NCBI RefSeq assembly: GCF_001189965.1
Contig: NZ_LFLU01000014.1
Span: 62,001-126,000, forward strand
Reading direction: 5' to 3'
From: Herbaspirillum rhizosphaerae
GTDB taxonomy: Bacteria > Pseudomonadota > Gammaproteobacteria > Burkholderiales > Burkholderiaceae_D
Length of the DNA: 64,000 bases
Shown: positions 44,895 to 53,794 of the stretch, piece by piece
Layout of the letters: each line of letters begins with the position of its first letter
Numbering within the stretch: the stretch's first letter is position 1
The notes under the pieces: model-generated
The model's database searches: none
What the model was told of the DNA's origin: nothing
Seen by the model: only the letters and a program-made list of their open reading frames with translations
Program-made: the position numbers and the translations under genes

Positions 44895-44921
44895 TTTAGA
44901 GGATGCACTAATACAGGTCAA
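44893..44921 (-). promoter_or_regulatory. Sigma-70 promoter of the dcw cluster
   Basis: On the minus strand TTGACC (44916-44921) and TAAAGT (44893-44898) are 17 bases apart. Transcription would start near 44886, leaving a leader of about 100 bases before mraZ. Confidence 0.8.
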
Positions 44922-45422
44922 GCGATATTCATGGGCCGAAACAGGGATTTTTTTAATAAAGTCAAAGACTTAGCGCGCATAGTTAAAAAGCATCTAAAAG
45001 CGCTTTTTCCTCGAAAATGAATGACTTAGAGAATCTATTGAATGTTCCACTTGAGATATACACATGTGTTTATCTCGAATTCCGCGTGGTTTCTGGGGGA
45101 GAGACGGGTCAGCGAATCAAAAAACGGCCGACCGGCTTGAGAAGGGATTTTTGCAGACTATCAAAAGCACCAACCTGGACCGACATACAACGCGACATGA
45201 AACCGCACATCAAAATGCAGCCGGCGACGCCACTCAACAATTTACCGGCAACCGAAGTATGCCTGAAAAACGCCGTGCAAAAAAATCAGGGCCGCACCGA
45301 AAATTCAATCAACGAACACAGAAAACGATGCGTGAAACTCTCCACGGGTATCCGGATTTTTTCAATTCGATGAAATTCCGGTGAAATAGATCATGACAAT
45401 TCAATTAAACATCAGATGGGGC
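44922..45422. other. AT-rich gap between the dcw promoter and the hupB promoter
   Basis: About 500 bases, clearly lower in GC than the rest of the window. I find no supportable gene: open frames on the plus strand here have no good ribosome-binding site, no recognisable domain and unfavourable codon use. It contains a 24-base dyad (45053-45076) and an imperfect hairpin near 45352-45381 (CCGGA...TCCGG). Binding sites for regulators of the dcw cluster or HU may lie here. Confidence 0.5.
45053..45076. promoter_or_regulatory. 24-bp dyad with ACACATGTGT core
   Basis: GAGATA and TATCTC flank the perfect core ACACATGTGT, with one mismatched pair in between. Its symmetry and AT-rich setting suggest an operator, but no binding protein is known. 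Confidence 0.35.
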
Positions 45423-45453
45423 TTGCGGAGTAGGCGCATTCCAATGCTAAAAT
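45423..45453 (+). promoter_or_regulatory. Probable hupB promoter
   Basis: TAAAAT at 45448-45453 with the extended -10 dinucleotide TG one base before it; TTGCGG at 45423-45428 is a -35 candidate with a long 19-base spacer. The transcript would start near 45460. Confidence 0.5.
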
Positions 45454-45485
45454 CTCGGCACCTTAACAGTGAAAGGAATTTTAAA

Positions 45486-45770
45486 GTGAACAAATCCGAA
45501 TTGGTCGACGCAATCGCTGCTGATACAGAAATCTCGAAGGCTGCTGCACAACGTGCTTTGGACTCCGTCGTTGAAAACATCATCAAGGCAGTTACCAAGG
45601 GCGACACAGTGCAACTGGTTGGCTTCGGTTCTTTCTCCACAGGCAAGCGCGCTGCTCGTACCGGCCGTAATCCACAAACTGGCGAAGAAATCAAAATCGC
45701 TGCTGCAACTACAGTGAAGTTCTCCGCTGGTAAGTCGTTCAAAGAAGCAGTGAACAAGAAGAAGAAATAA
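45486..45770 (+). CDS. hupB: DNA-binding protein HU
   Basis: Small nucleoid protein that bends DNA as a dimer. The 94 residues are typical [13 protein letters not shown] at the start, [23 protein letters not shown] with the Pro-containing beta arm, and a Lys-rich end. The start is GTG 45486 with AAAGGAA 8-14 bases upstream. HU-beta is the closer match by position of residues; hupA cannot be fully excluded. Confidence 0.93.
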   Translation: MNKSELVDAIAADTEISKAAAQRALDSVVENIIKAVTKGDTVQLVGFGSFSTGKRAARTGRNPQTGEEIKIAAATTVKFSAGKSFKEAVNKKKK

Positions 45771-45777
45771 TGGTTCC

Positions 45778-45816
45778 ATTTGAATGCTGTGAACCAGGAG
45801 TTCACGGCATTCAAAT
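45778..45816 (+). terminator. Long hairpin after hupB
   Basis: ATTTGAATGCTGTGAA pairs with TTCACGGCATTCAAAT (one wobble) around a 7-base loop, 8 bases after the stop. A second hairpin (TGCTGCCGC/GCGGCAGCA) follows at 45822-45844. Neither has a clear T-run, so termination strength is uncertain. Confidence 0.55.
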
Positions 45817-46012
45817 ACCGCTGCTGCCGCTTCATGCGGCAGCACACCCTCCCCGGCTTTATCCCGCATCATCCCTCTTCTTCAGCCTTTCCACCGCATT
45901 CCGCCAGCTTCACGCATAGTCAGACGCAGTTCCTTCGCCATGCTCCGGACGCACGAACGCCGCAGTAAACACGTCAGACTTGCCGCAGCTTGTTTCGTCC
46001 CGGATTGTTTGA

Positions 46013-46780
46013 TCAGGCCTGCGCGAACGAAATATCGACCTTGCCGATGTTCTGCAGCAAGGCGTTGACGCTGCTGCCTTTGTCGGCGAACAGCAGACCG
46101 GTGCACGATCCCGTGGTCACGAACTGCCCTGCTTTCAGACCACCGCAACGCTCGCCGACGTGATTGGCCAGCCAGGTCACCAGCGGCCAGATGTCGACCA
46201 CCGGGTTGCCGCCGACGGTCTTGGCGACCTCCAGGCCGTTGAAATACAGCTCGGCGTGCTGGATGCTCTGATCGATCTGGCCAAGGTCGTTGCGTCCCGG
46301 ACCATAGATAAACGCGCAGTTGCTCAGCGCATCAGCCAGCCCGGCCAGTGGATTGGACGCCGGATATTCGGTATAGCGCGAAGACACCAGCTCGATCGCC
46401 GGATGCACCGTACCGACCGCCGCCAGCACTTCTTCTTCGGTGTAAGGCGTGGCGCGAGCCGGCAGATCGCTCTTCATGCGCAGCGCGATTTCGACTTCGA
46501 TGCCGCGCGATCCGGCGGTCAGCAAGTCGAAGAAATGATAAGGCGCGGCGAAGATGAACTGGGCCGGCATCGGTGCGCAGCTTGGCGGCGCGCCCGGCGC
46601 CTTGGCGCCGACCTTCCATCCGCCGACCTCGCCCAGCGACCGGGAAACCGTATCCTGCACCGCGTAGGCTTCAGCGGCGTCGGCCGGAATATATTCATCC
46701 GGCAGGCGCGCCAGGGTGATTTCATGCTTGCGCGCCGCCAGCAGCAACTCGGCGGCGGCCTTGATTTTTTGTGTATCCAT
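46013..46780 (-). CDS. 2-keto-4-pentenoate hydratase-like enzyme (FAH superfamily)
   Basis: A 255-residue member of the fumarylacetoacetate hydrolase superfamily, closest in pattern to 2-oxopent-4-enoate hydratase and 2-oxohepta-3-ene-dioate hydratase. Motifs include GWKVGAKAPG, the metal-binding EVEIALRMKSDLP and the TTGSCTGL end. Start ATG 46780 is chosen; earlier in-frame codons overlap the gap before the C26 gene. The substrate is unknown. It lies behind the uronate transporter and C26 genes on the same strand, and may once have been the last gene of that operon. Confidence 0.8.
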   Translation of the reverse strand: MDTQKIKAAAELLLAARKHEITLARLPDEYIPADAAEAYAVQDTVSRSLGEVGGWKVGAKAPGAPPSCAPMPAQFIFAAPYHFFDLLTAGSRGIEVEIALRMKSDLPARATPYTEEEVLAAVGTVHPAIELVSSRYTEYPASNPLAGLADALSNCAFIYGPGRNDLGQIDQSIQHAELYFNGLEVAKTVGGNPVVDIWPLVTWLANHVGERCGGLKAGQFVTTGSCTGLLFADKGSSVNALLQNIGKVDISFAQA

Positions 46781-46881
46781 AGCGAGATCGATAAAGAAAC
46801 GCTCCGGTGAAGGAGCATGATTAAAACAAGCAAACCCGGTTGCCCGGCTAACAACGGCAAGCGCCGTTCCCACTGGGGAAT

Positions 46882-48747
46882 TCAAGAATCAGATGCGTCA
46901 TCCTTCCTGTGCAGTTCGGCATCCTTGGCTATTTCAGCCAACTTCCTTTGCAGTTCGGCATCCCCAGCTATTTCAGCGAACTTCGCCTCACTCTCCCGCT
47001 TAATCCTGAGCCAATCCTGAAACATAGGCATCACTTCAGCGGCTCCATGTCGCTGCTCATCTGACAGCATCACTGAAGCTTCTGGAGCCGCCATAACAGG
47101 CTTAGATTCTTGCGTGGTGAGCGGAAGGCTGGCTCTCTTTGCCTCCGAGGATATTTGGGCGCCGACGGCCTGACCACGAATGCCGATGTTCTGGCCATGG
47201 GAGTCAATCTGCCTTGCACCGCTTGACGTCCTTGATTGGTTGGCAGAAAAACCAAACTGGATAGGCGGTTGGCCTACGCGCCTGAGCATGGGCCATATTT
47301 CACGAGGCAGTGTCACGCCGCGAGATTTCGCATCCCTATCCATGAGATCCATGTGAAGCTGTCGCTTGTTGGCGTGGGTCTGCATTGATTGCACAAAACC
47401 CGTTAAAACATTGTCGGACCATGCGATCCCCTGAGCAGAAGCCTTATTACGCGCACGACTACTTGCCCCATGGATTGCCTCCGGATGCGAAGTCACACCT
47501 ATCATTGGCGCTCCGTACCGGGTTTCAAAACCTTCCGGATGTCCGTCTTCAAGACTCAACGCCGACACAAGCAATTCGGATTCGTTGTTTCCGGCAGGTA
47601 ATGCGCTCTTCTTAGCCGGCAAACGCTTGACGCCTTTTATCTCTGCAGCTGTTTCGACGTCGCCTTGCGGGTCAAGCGCAATGACCTTCTCATGCGTGGA
47701 ATTCACTTTATCCACTCCAGGTGCTCGCGACCCCTCCGGCCACTTTCCTGGCGTGACAACAGGCAGTTTCGGCACCGCTCCAGCAAGTATCGTATGAACA
47801 TCTGGAAATCTCAGTCCATGCGCCTGCTCGGCCAATCCGCTCTGGTGAATTTTCTTACTATCCTCATCCAGCATCTCTTCTTGGGCGCTGAATCCCCTCG
47901 CCATCGATCGTGATCCGCCACATACCGCCAGTATGGGCAAGCCTGTGTTGCGCGCATATCTGATCATTGCCTGCTCATGGATTTCGCGTGTGACGGCGTC
48001 TCTCTCATTAAGCTCTGCTGCAAGTTTTTCATCTAACCCTAGCTCCTGGACACGTTCTTCATCCAGCGTAAGCCTATCCTGCCCCCCCGGGATGTACAAG
48101 CCGTTTGCCGCAGCAAGATCGGCCATCAGACAAGCGCGGGCAAGCGCGCCCTGCTGTGCGTCTGCAGCGCTTACTTCGGCCTCCGGAACTCCCTGGGTTT
48201 TATCATAGACGCGCTCACGAGCGCGGAACAATACCTCCAGCTCGTCGACCGAGAGCTTTATGGGGGGCACTTTCTTTATGGGGCGGTGCTTGACCTCTTC
48301 ATCGGGTACGAAAGCTCTCTTGTCATACCCATACGCTTCGCGATAACTGATCGCCACCGTTACAGGCGATGTTGATCGCCTGTTAAAAATATCATCGATT
48401 CGCTGCCGCTCTGCTGCGTCCATCACGATGCCTGGCTTTCGTTCTACGTCTGGAATGGCATCATCTTCGTGCGCCGCCTTCACCTCGCCGGACGTAGGCG
48501 CCATGGGCAGGGGAGGATACGCGCTCGGCGCTGACCTCTTGGACTCATCTCCGCCGTCGCCGCCATCTCGCGCATGCCTCGCAACTTCACGCGCAAAGCT
48601 CGAATTGGAAGAAAGGCCAAGCGGCATACCCGGTCCCGGCTGTGGGTTACTTTGCTGCGGCACCGCTGCGTGATTGCCGATAACAGCCGCGCTATCCCTG
48701 ACTGCTGCTGGTCGAGGTTCTCTTTCAGGTCGTCCGGCAGATCTCAT
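46882..48747 (-). CDS. Large C26-type glutamine amidotransferase-like protein, role unknown
   Basis: A 621-residue protein with no signal peptide. Residues 1-110 are Pro/Ser/Gly-rich and probably disordered. About 128-460 fit the peptidase C26 (gamma-glutamyl hydrolase-like) fold: VAISYRE, GLYIPGGQD (216-224), nucleophile elbow AVCGGSR with Cys276, VNSTHEKVI (348-356) and GVTSHPE with His421 and Glu423, so a full triad is present. About 460-621 is unrelated to C26 and ends in two 13-residue repeats. GC is visibly lower than in neighbours. A good AGAAGGG precedes the ATG. Ordinary C26 enzymes have about 250 residues, so this is an unusual architecture. A secreted effector or toxin is one possibility; nothing here proves secretion. 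Confidence 0.75.
   Translation of the reverse strand: MRSAGRPEREPRPAAVRDSAAVIGNHAAVPQQSNPQPGPGMPLGLSSNSSFAREVARHARDGGDGGDESKRSAPSAYPPLPMAPTSGEVKAAHEDDAIPDVERKPGIVMDAAERQRIDDIFNRRSTSPVTVAISYREAYGYDKRAFVPDEEVKHRPIKKVPPIKLSVDELEVLFRARERVYDKTQGVPEAEVSAADAQQGALARACLMADLAAANGLYIPGGQDRLTLDEERVQELGLDEKLAAELNERDAVTREIHEQAMIRYARNTGLPILAVCGGSRSMARGFSAQEEMLDEDSKKIHQSGLAEQAHGLRFPDVHTILAGAVPKLPVVTPGKWPEGSRAPGVDKVNSTHEKVIALDPQGDVETAAEIKGVKRLPAKKSALPAGNNESELLVSALSLEDGHPEGFETRYGAPMIGVTSHPEAIHGASSRARNKASAQGIAWSDNVLTGFVQSMQTHANKRQLHMDLMDRDAKSRGVTLPREIWPMLRRVGQPPIQFGFSANQSRTSSGARQIDSHGQNIGIRGQAVGAQISSEAKRASLPLTTQESKPVMAAPEASVMLSDEQRHGAAEVMPMFQDWLRIKRESEAKFAEIAGDAELQRKLAEIAKDAELHRKDDASDS
46904..46981 (-). repeat. 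Two 39-bp tandem repeats in the C26 gene
   Basis: Two adjacent, nearly identical 39-base units encode the 13-residue repeats AEIAGDAELQRKL and AEIAKDAELHRKD near the C-terminus. They probably form a helix. Tandem units at this length can vary in copy number between strains. Confidence 0.8.
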
Positions 48748-48819
48748 GATTTTCCCTTCTTAAAAGGTCCAGGCAAGCATAATGAATCCCTTTCTTCCGC
48801 CAAGCTTTCAAGAGCATGC

Positions 48820-50736
48820 TCAAGAAAATCCGAAGCGCCGCGGCAGCCACAAACTCAGATCCGGCCAGACGATGATCACCACCAGCGTGACCAGCAGCAT
48901 CGCCAGATATTTCAGATACGGCTTCACCACATCCTGCAAACGCACCTGGGCGATTGCGCAGGTCGCATACATCCCCAGTCCGAACGGCGGCGAGAACAGG
49001 CCGATGCCCATCGAAATCACCAGGATAATGGCAAAGTGTAGAGGATTGTAGCCAAGCTGTACCGCAATGGGCGTAAGCAGTGGTCCGAAAATGATCAGCG
49101 CCGGTGCGCCTTCCAGCACCGCGCCGAACAGGATCAGCGCCAGCACCGAGATCAGGATGAACATCCAGCGACCATAATCGTGAGCCAGGCTCACCATCAG
49201 TTCGGCCAGCGCATGCGGGATCTGTTCCACGGTCAGTGCATACGCCACGCTGCTGGCGGCTGCCACGATGAACAGCACCATGCCCGACATCGACGCTGCA
49301 TCGACGAACAGCTTCACCAGCACCTTGCGGTTGAGTTCGCGGAAAGCCAGCCAGCCGACCACGATCGCATACACCACAGCGAACGAGGAAATCTCGGTCG
49401 ACGTCGCCACGCCGGAAGCCACGCCCTTGCCGATCATCACGATCATGATCAGACCTACCAGCGCGCCGCCGATCAGCTTGCCCATCGGACGCGGCTTGAT
49501 GAAGACGACGCTGACGTCGACCTTGCGGCCGGTGTAGTACGCCAGGATGGACAAAGCGATCGCCATCGCCAGCGCCGGCAGGATCCCCGCGAGGAACAGG
49601 CCGCCGATCGACAGATTGGCGACGAAGCCGAGGATGATCATGTTGATGCAGGGCGGAATCGTCTCTGCCATGATGGCCGAGGCTGCCAGCAGGCCGGCGG
49701 CTTCGTTCGGATTCTGCCGGGTCTGGCGCACCGCCGGCATCAGGATGCCGCCCACGGCGGCGACGTCGGCCAGCTTGGAGCCGGACACGCCCGAGAAAAA
49801 GGCCATCGCCGTCACCATGATCAGATTCAGGCCGCCGCGCAGACGCCCGAACATGCGCAGCAGCAGTTCGATCAGGCGCGACGACATGCCGTTGCACTCC
49901 ATCACCATGCCGGCCAGGATGAAGAACGGCACCGCCAGCATGACGAAGTGGTCGGTGCCGGCCGCGACCTGCTGGGCGAACACCATCACTGACAGAGACG
50001 GCTCCAGCAGGAAGAACATCAGCGCGCCGAAGGTCAGCGAAAACGCAATCGGCACGCCCGCCACCAGACAGAACAGGAAGCCGAACAGCAAAACGTGCAT
50101 CGGCCTCAGCGCATGATCGGGCCAGAACTCCTGTAAGGCCAGCACGCCGCCGACCACCGCCAGGCCAAGCAAACCCGACACCAGCGCATGGCGGCCGAAC
50201 TTCTTCAGCGCATGCGTCATCGCGAACACCGACAACAGCAGGCTGCCGATCAGCACCGGCAAGACAAAAATCGTCTGCGGCAAACCGGAAGGCGTGGTCT
50301 GGTCGTTGGAGATCTCCAGCAGCAGCCAGGTGGTGTAAGCCAGCGACATGGCGACAAAGGCGATCACCCAGTCGCACAGCCGGAGGATATACGGCAGCCA
50401 TGATTTCGGAAAAACGCCGCGCAGGCTGTCGATGCCGACGTGGCGGCTGCGACCCAGCACGCTGGCCGCGCCGAAAAACACCAGCGTGATCATCAGCGCG
50501 CGCGCCACTTCTTCCGACCATTCCAGCGGATCGTGCAAGGCGTAGCGCCAGATCACCGAGAAGAACACCACCAGCACATCGACCGCCAGCACCGCCGCCG
50601 AGGTCAGCTCCAGCACGCGTTGCAGGCGCGGATAATCCACCACATCGTTGGGCGAGGCGTGCAGCGACTGAATCGCATTTTCGACTGCTGCAGCGTCTTC
50701 GGGCGGCGCCAGCGGCGCGGTCATTGTCTTCATCAT
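48820..50736 (-). CDS. TRAP transporter permease, fused small (DctQ) and large (DctM) subunits
   Basis: Sodium-coupled uptake of a carboxylate across the inner membrane together with the binding protein encoded upstream. Of 638 residues, about 40-175 match the four-helix DctQ part (RYALHDPLEWSEEVAR is the DctQ signature) and about 200-630 match DctM with its repeated hydrophobic helices, including LADVAAVGGILMPA and FSPPFGLGMYATCAIA. Natural DctQM fusions are known. Gene neighbours suggest a hexuronate as substrate. Confidence 0.92.
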   Translation of the reverse strand: MMKTMTAPLAPPEDAAAVENAIQSLHASPNDVVDYPRLQRVLELTSAAVLAVDVLVVFFSVIWRYALHDPLEWSEEVARALMITLVFFGAASVLGRSRHVGIDSLRGVFPKSWLPYILRLCDWVIAFVAMSLAYTTWLLLEISNDQTTPSGLPQTIFVLPVLIGSLLLSVFAMTHALKKFGRHALVSGLLGLAVVGGVLALQEFWPDHALRPMHVLLFGFLFCLVAGVPIAFSLTFGALMFFLLEPSLSVMVFAQQVAAGTDHFVMLAVPFFILAGMVMECNGMSSRLIELLLRMFGRLRGGLNLIMVTAMAFFSGVSGSKLADVAAVGGILMPAVRQTRQNPNEAAGLLAASAIMAETIPPCINMIILGFVANLSIGGLFLAGILPALAMAIALSILAYYTGRKVDVSVVFIKPRPMGKLIGGALVGLIMIVMIGKGVASGVATSTEISSFAVVYAIVVGWLAFRELNRKVLVKLFVDAASMSGMVLFIVAAASSVAYALTVEQIPHALAELMVSLAHDYGRWMFILISVLALILFGAVLEGAPALIIFGPLLTPIAVQLGYNPLHFAIILVISMGIGLFSPPFGLGMYATCAIAQVRLQDVVKPYLKYLAMLLVTLVVIIVWPDLSLWLPRRFGFS

Positions 50737-50767
50737 GGCTTCCTTTGGCTCCGGATTCGGCGCGACA

Positions 50768-51808
50768 TCAGCCGCGCACGGCGACGATCTCGTCGACCAC
50801 CGGCTTGACCGCCGGATATTGCGCAGTGAACTCGCCCCACAGCGGCGCCACGTCCTTGCGCAGCGCTTCGCGATCGACGGTCGAAACGGTCAGGCCAAGT
50901 CCCTTGAGTTTTTCAAAGGCGTCGCGCTCCATATCGGCGGCGCGCTGGCGTTGATACATGGTTGCCTCGGTCGCCGCATCGAGGAAGGCCTTTTGCAAAT
51001 CAGCCGGAATCTTGGCGAAGGAACGCTTGCCGATCACCGGCGTCTGCGGGTTGTAGATGTGCTGGGTCAGCGCGCAATATTTGGCGACTTCGAAGAACTT
51101 GCCTGCCAACGCGGTCGGTGCATCATGTTCAAAACCATCGACCACGCCGGTCTGCAGCGAGGTGTAGATTTCACCGAAAGGAATCGGCGTCGGCACCGCG
51201 CCCATATAGCGCAAGGTGCTGACGAAATTTTTCACGGGCAGCACGCGGATCTTGGTGCCCTTGAGTTCCGCCACGCTGCGCACCGGATTCTTGGTGAACA
51301 CATTGCGCGCCCCCAGCGAATATGCCCAGCCCAGCACCTGTACGCCGATGCGGTCGTACATCAGCTTGCTCAGGATGGCGCCGGCCTTGCCGTCCAGGGC
51401 GCGGCCGGAATGATCGAGGTTGGCGAACAGATAGCCCATGTCGAGCACGCCGATTTCCGGCACGGTAGTCGACCAGATCGACGAGCCCGAGATCATCATG
51501 TCGACGCTGCCGATGCGCACCTGGTTGACGACATCGGATTCCTTGCCGAGCTGATCGCTGGGGAAATAGTTGACGACGATCTTGTTGCCGACGGCGGCCT
51601 TCAGGTTCTGCGCGAAGCGGCTGTACCAGACATAGTGGGCGGAATTGGCGTCGAGCGGCAGCGTCGACGACATGCGCAGCGTGACCAGCGGCTTCTCCTG
51701 CGCGAAGGCGAGGTTGCCGGACAAACCCAGCCCCGTCGATGCGGCGGCGCCGATCGCCAGGCCGGTTTTCAGAAATTGTCGTTTGGATGCGTTGGTGGTG
51801 TTCATCAT
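50768..51808 (-). CDS. TRAP transporter substrate-binding protein (DctP type)
   Basis: Periplasmic receptor of the TRAP system. The 346 residues start with a signal peptide of about 37 residues that has a KRQF twin-arginine-like motif followed by a hydrophobic stretch and an alanine-rich cleavage region. The mature part has the DctP fold, with the conserved arginine region KGTKIRVLPVKNF and NPQTPVIGKRSF. It precedes the permease by 31 bases. Substrate specificity is inferred only from udh and the lactonase upstream. Confidence 0.92.
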   Translation of the reverse strand: MMNTTNASKRQFLKTGLAIGAAASTGLGLSGNLAFAQEKPLVTLRMSSTLPLDANSAHYVWYSRFAQNLKAAVGNKIVVNYFPSDQLGKESDVVNQVRIGSVDMMISGSSIWSTTVPEIGVLDMGYLFANLDHSGRALDGKAGAILSKLMYDRIGVQVLGWAYSLGARNVFTKNPVRSVAELKGTKIRVLPVKNFVSTLRYMGAVPTPIPFGEIYTSLQTGVVDGFEHDAPTALAGKFFEVAKYCALTQHIYNPQTPVIGKRSFAKIPADLQKAFLDAATEATMYQRQRAADMERDAFEKLKGLGLTVSTVDREALRKDVAPLWGEFTAQYPAVKPVVDEIVAVRG

Positions 51809-51889
51809 GTCTCCTGTAGTTTTATATAGGTCTACTTTTGCTTGCTGCTGATGCCTGTCCTTTGCTACCCACTGCCCTGCCTGGCGGTT

Positions 51890-52768
51890 CTATCCTTTCG
51901 CAAACGGTGTGTCCGGCATGCCGGCGACACCCGGATTCAGTGTCCAGACGATGCCCGCGCCGGCGTCGCCTTGCGGCGCGCCGAGGCTGATGCTGGTGAC
52001 GATCATGGTCTTCAGGTCGTCGCCGCCGAACGCGCACATGGACGGCTTTTTCGCCGGCACTTCGATAGCTCGATCGAGCTTGCCGTCCGGCGTGAAGCGC
52101 AGCAGGCAACCGGCGTCGTTGGCGCAAATCCAGTAACAGCCGTCGATATCCATCGCCGCGCCGTCGGGACGGCCGCGATGCTGGTTGAGATCGGCAAACA
52201 CGCGGCGGCGCGACGGCGTGCCGCTGTCGAGGTCGTAGTCAAACGCCCAGACCAGGCGGCTGGCAGGATGCGAGTCGGACAAATACATGGTCTTGCCGTC
52301 GGGTGACCAGGCCAGACCGTTCTGCACGATCAGGCCATCCACCACCGGCGCCGACAAACCCGCTGCGTCATAGCGATACAACTTGCCGTCGGCGCGCGCG
52401 AGCGACATGTCAAGACACATCACGCCACTCCAGAATCGTCCCTGGCGGTCGCAACGGCCGTCGTTGAAACGCTGGTCGGCTTGCAGGCCGACCGGCTGTG
52501 CAAGCTTGTCCAGCAGCACGTTGCCATCGTCCTGCAGCGTCACGCTGAAGATGCCGGTATGCATGCCGGCGATCAAGCCGCCCGCGTCGTCGGGTGCGAT
52601 GCACGCCACCATTTCCGGCAGTTGCCATTGCTGGTAAATGCCGTCGACGGTCTGGCGGCAAATCAGCTTGCGCGCAATGTCGACCCAGTACCAGGCCGAT
52701 TGCGCGGCATGCCAGAACGGGCTTTCGCCGACGTCGTAACGGTGATCGTTGAGGGGAAGGGCTTGCAT
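51890..52768 (-). CDS. SMP-30/gluconolactonase family lactonase
   Basis: Six-bladed beta-propeller calcium enzyme that hydrolyses sugar lactones. The 292 residues show the family's metal-site regions: GESPFWH near the N-terminus, NDGRCDRQGRFW in the middle, and LAWSPDGKTMYLSDS. It would open the aldarolactone released by Udh. It is 21 bases downstream of udh. Confidence 0.9.
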   Translation of the reverse strand: MQALPLNDHRYDVGESPFWHAAQSAWYWVDIARKLICRQTVDGIYQQWQLPEMVACIAPDDAGGLIAGMHTGIFSVTLQDDGNVLLDKLAQPVGLQADQRFNDGRCDRQGRFWSGVMCLDMSLARADGKLYRYDAAGLSAPVVDGLIVQNGLAWSPDGKTMYLSDSHPASRLVWAFDYDLDSGTPSRRRVFADLNQHRGRPDGAAMDIDGCYWICANDAGCLLRFTPDGKLDRAIEVPAKKPSMCAFGGDDLKTMIVTSISLGAPQGDAGAGIVWTLNPGVAGMPDTPFAKG

Positions 52769-52789
52769 GGTGGATATCCGGGGTATTTT

Positions 52790-53623
52790 CTATTCGTATT
52801 GCGGACCGGCCAAAATGAACGGACCGCCCTGAAAGTTGCCGGCGTCGTCGGCCGGCGGCCAGGAACCGGTGAAAGGAAAACGTTCCGCGTAGGGATCGGC
52901 GGAATCGTGCGCCACGAAGCCGAGATGCCCGGCCTTGCTGTTGTCCCACCAGTTGATGCGATTGTCGGAAACGCCGTAGACGATGCTGTGGCCGACGCGC
53001 GGCGTGAACAGGGCGCAGCGCACCAGTTCGACGAAATCGTCGTAGCTCAGGTAAGTCGCCAGCATGCGCGCGTTGCGCGGCTCCGGAAAGCACGAGCCGA
53101 TGCGCAGGCAGACCGTCTCCACGCCGAAGCGGTCAAAGTAGTAACGCGACAGCGATTCGCCGAAACATTTGCTCAACCCGTACAAGCCATCAGGACGCAG
53201 CGGGCTGTCGGCATCGATGCGCTCGGTGGTCGGGTAGTAACCGACTGCGTGGCTGGAGCTGGCGTAGACCACGCGCCGGATGCCGCGCTTGTGCACGCCC
53301 TCATACAAATTGTAGGTGCCCTGGATGTTGGCGTGCATCAGTTGCTCGAACGGCGCTTCCAGCGAACGGCCGCCGAAGTGCAGAACGGCGTCGACGCCTT
53401 CCAGCATGTCGTATACCGCCGCCTTGTCGGCCAGGTCGCAGACGGCGATTTCTTCACCCGCCGCCGCAGCGCCGAGATCGCCGATATCGGACAGCCGCAG
53501 CACCTCGGCCCATGGTTTCAGGCGTTCGCGCAGCAGCTGGCCGAGGTTGCCGGCAGCACCGGTCAGCAGCAATCGCCGGAAAGGTTTTGAAGGAGACGCC
53601 TGATGATCTTGCGAATTGCTCAT
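52790..53623 (-). CDS. udh: Uronate dehydrogenase
   Basis: NAD-dependent oxidation of glucuronate or galacturonate to the aldarolactone. The 277 residues align well with Pseudomonas Udh: LLLTGAAGNLGQLLRERL (the Rossmann loop), the Tyr-Lys pair YGLSK, IRIGSCFPEPRN and the late VYGVSDNRINWWDN. First gene of the unit udh, lactonase, TRAP. A leader of about 240 bases with a possible 11-codon peptide precedes it. Confidence 0.93.
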   Translation of the reverse strand: MSNSQDHQASPSKPFRRLLLTGAAGNLGQLLRERLKPWAEVLRLSDIGDLGAAAAGEEIAVCDLADKAAVYDMLEGVDAVLHFGGRSLEAPFEQLMHANIQGTYNLYEGVHKRGIRRVVYASSSHAVGYYPTTERIDADSPLRPDGLYGLSKCFGESLSRYYFDRFGVETVCLRIGSCFPEPRNARMLATYLSYDDFVELVRCALFTPRVGHSIVYGVSDNRINWWDNSKAGHLGFVAHDSADPYAERFPFTGSWPPADDAGNFQGGPFILAGPQYE

Positions 53624-53794
53624 GTCTGTGAATCGCCGTTGGTTGGACTACCGGCGCTGAGCAGGCGGCATTGATTTCCACGCAGACCGAAGCCGCGAAA
53701 TCCTGCCGTATCACCCCGGCGCACGCCGGCCACTCAGCAAAGAAGGAACAACAACATGTCAGCGCGCCCTTGCCGCGGCACGCGGAACAGTCAG

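Noticed and set aside
45017..45384. Two overlapping open frames of about 110 codons in the mraZ-hupB gap
   Set aside because: No good ribosome-binding site, no recognisable domain, rare codons and an AT-rich regulatory setting.
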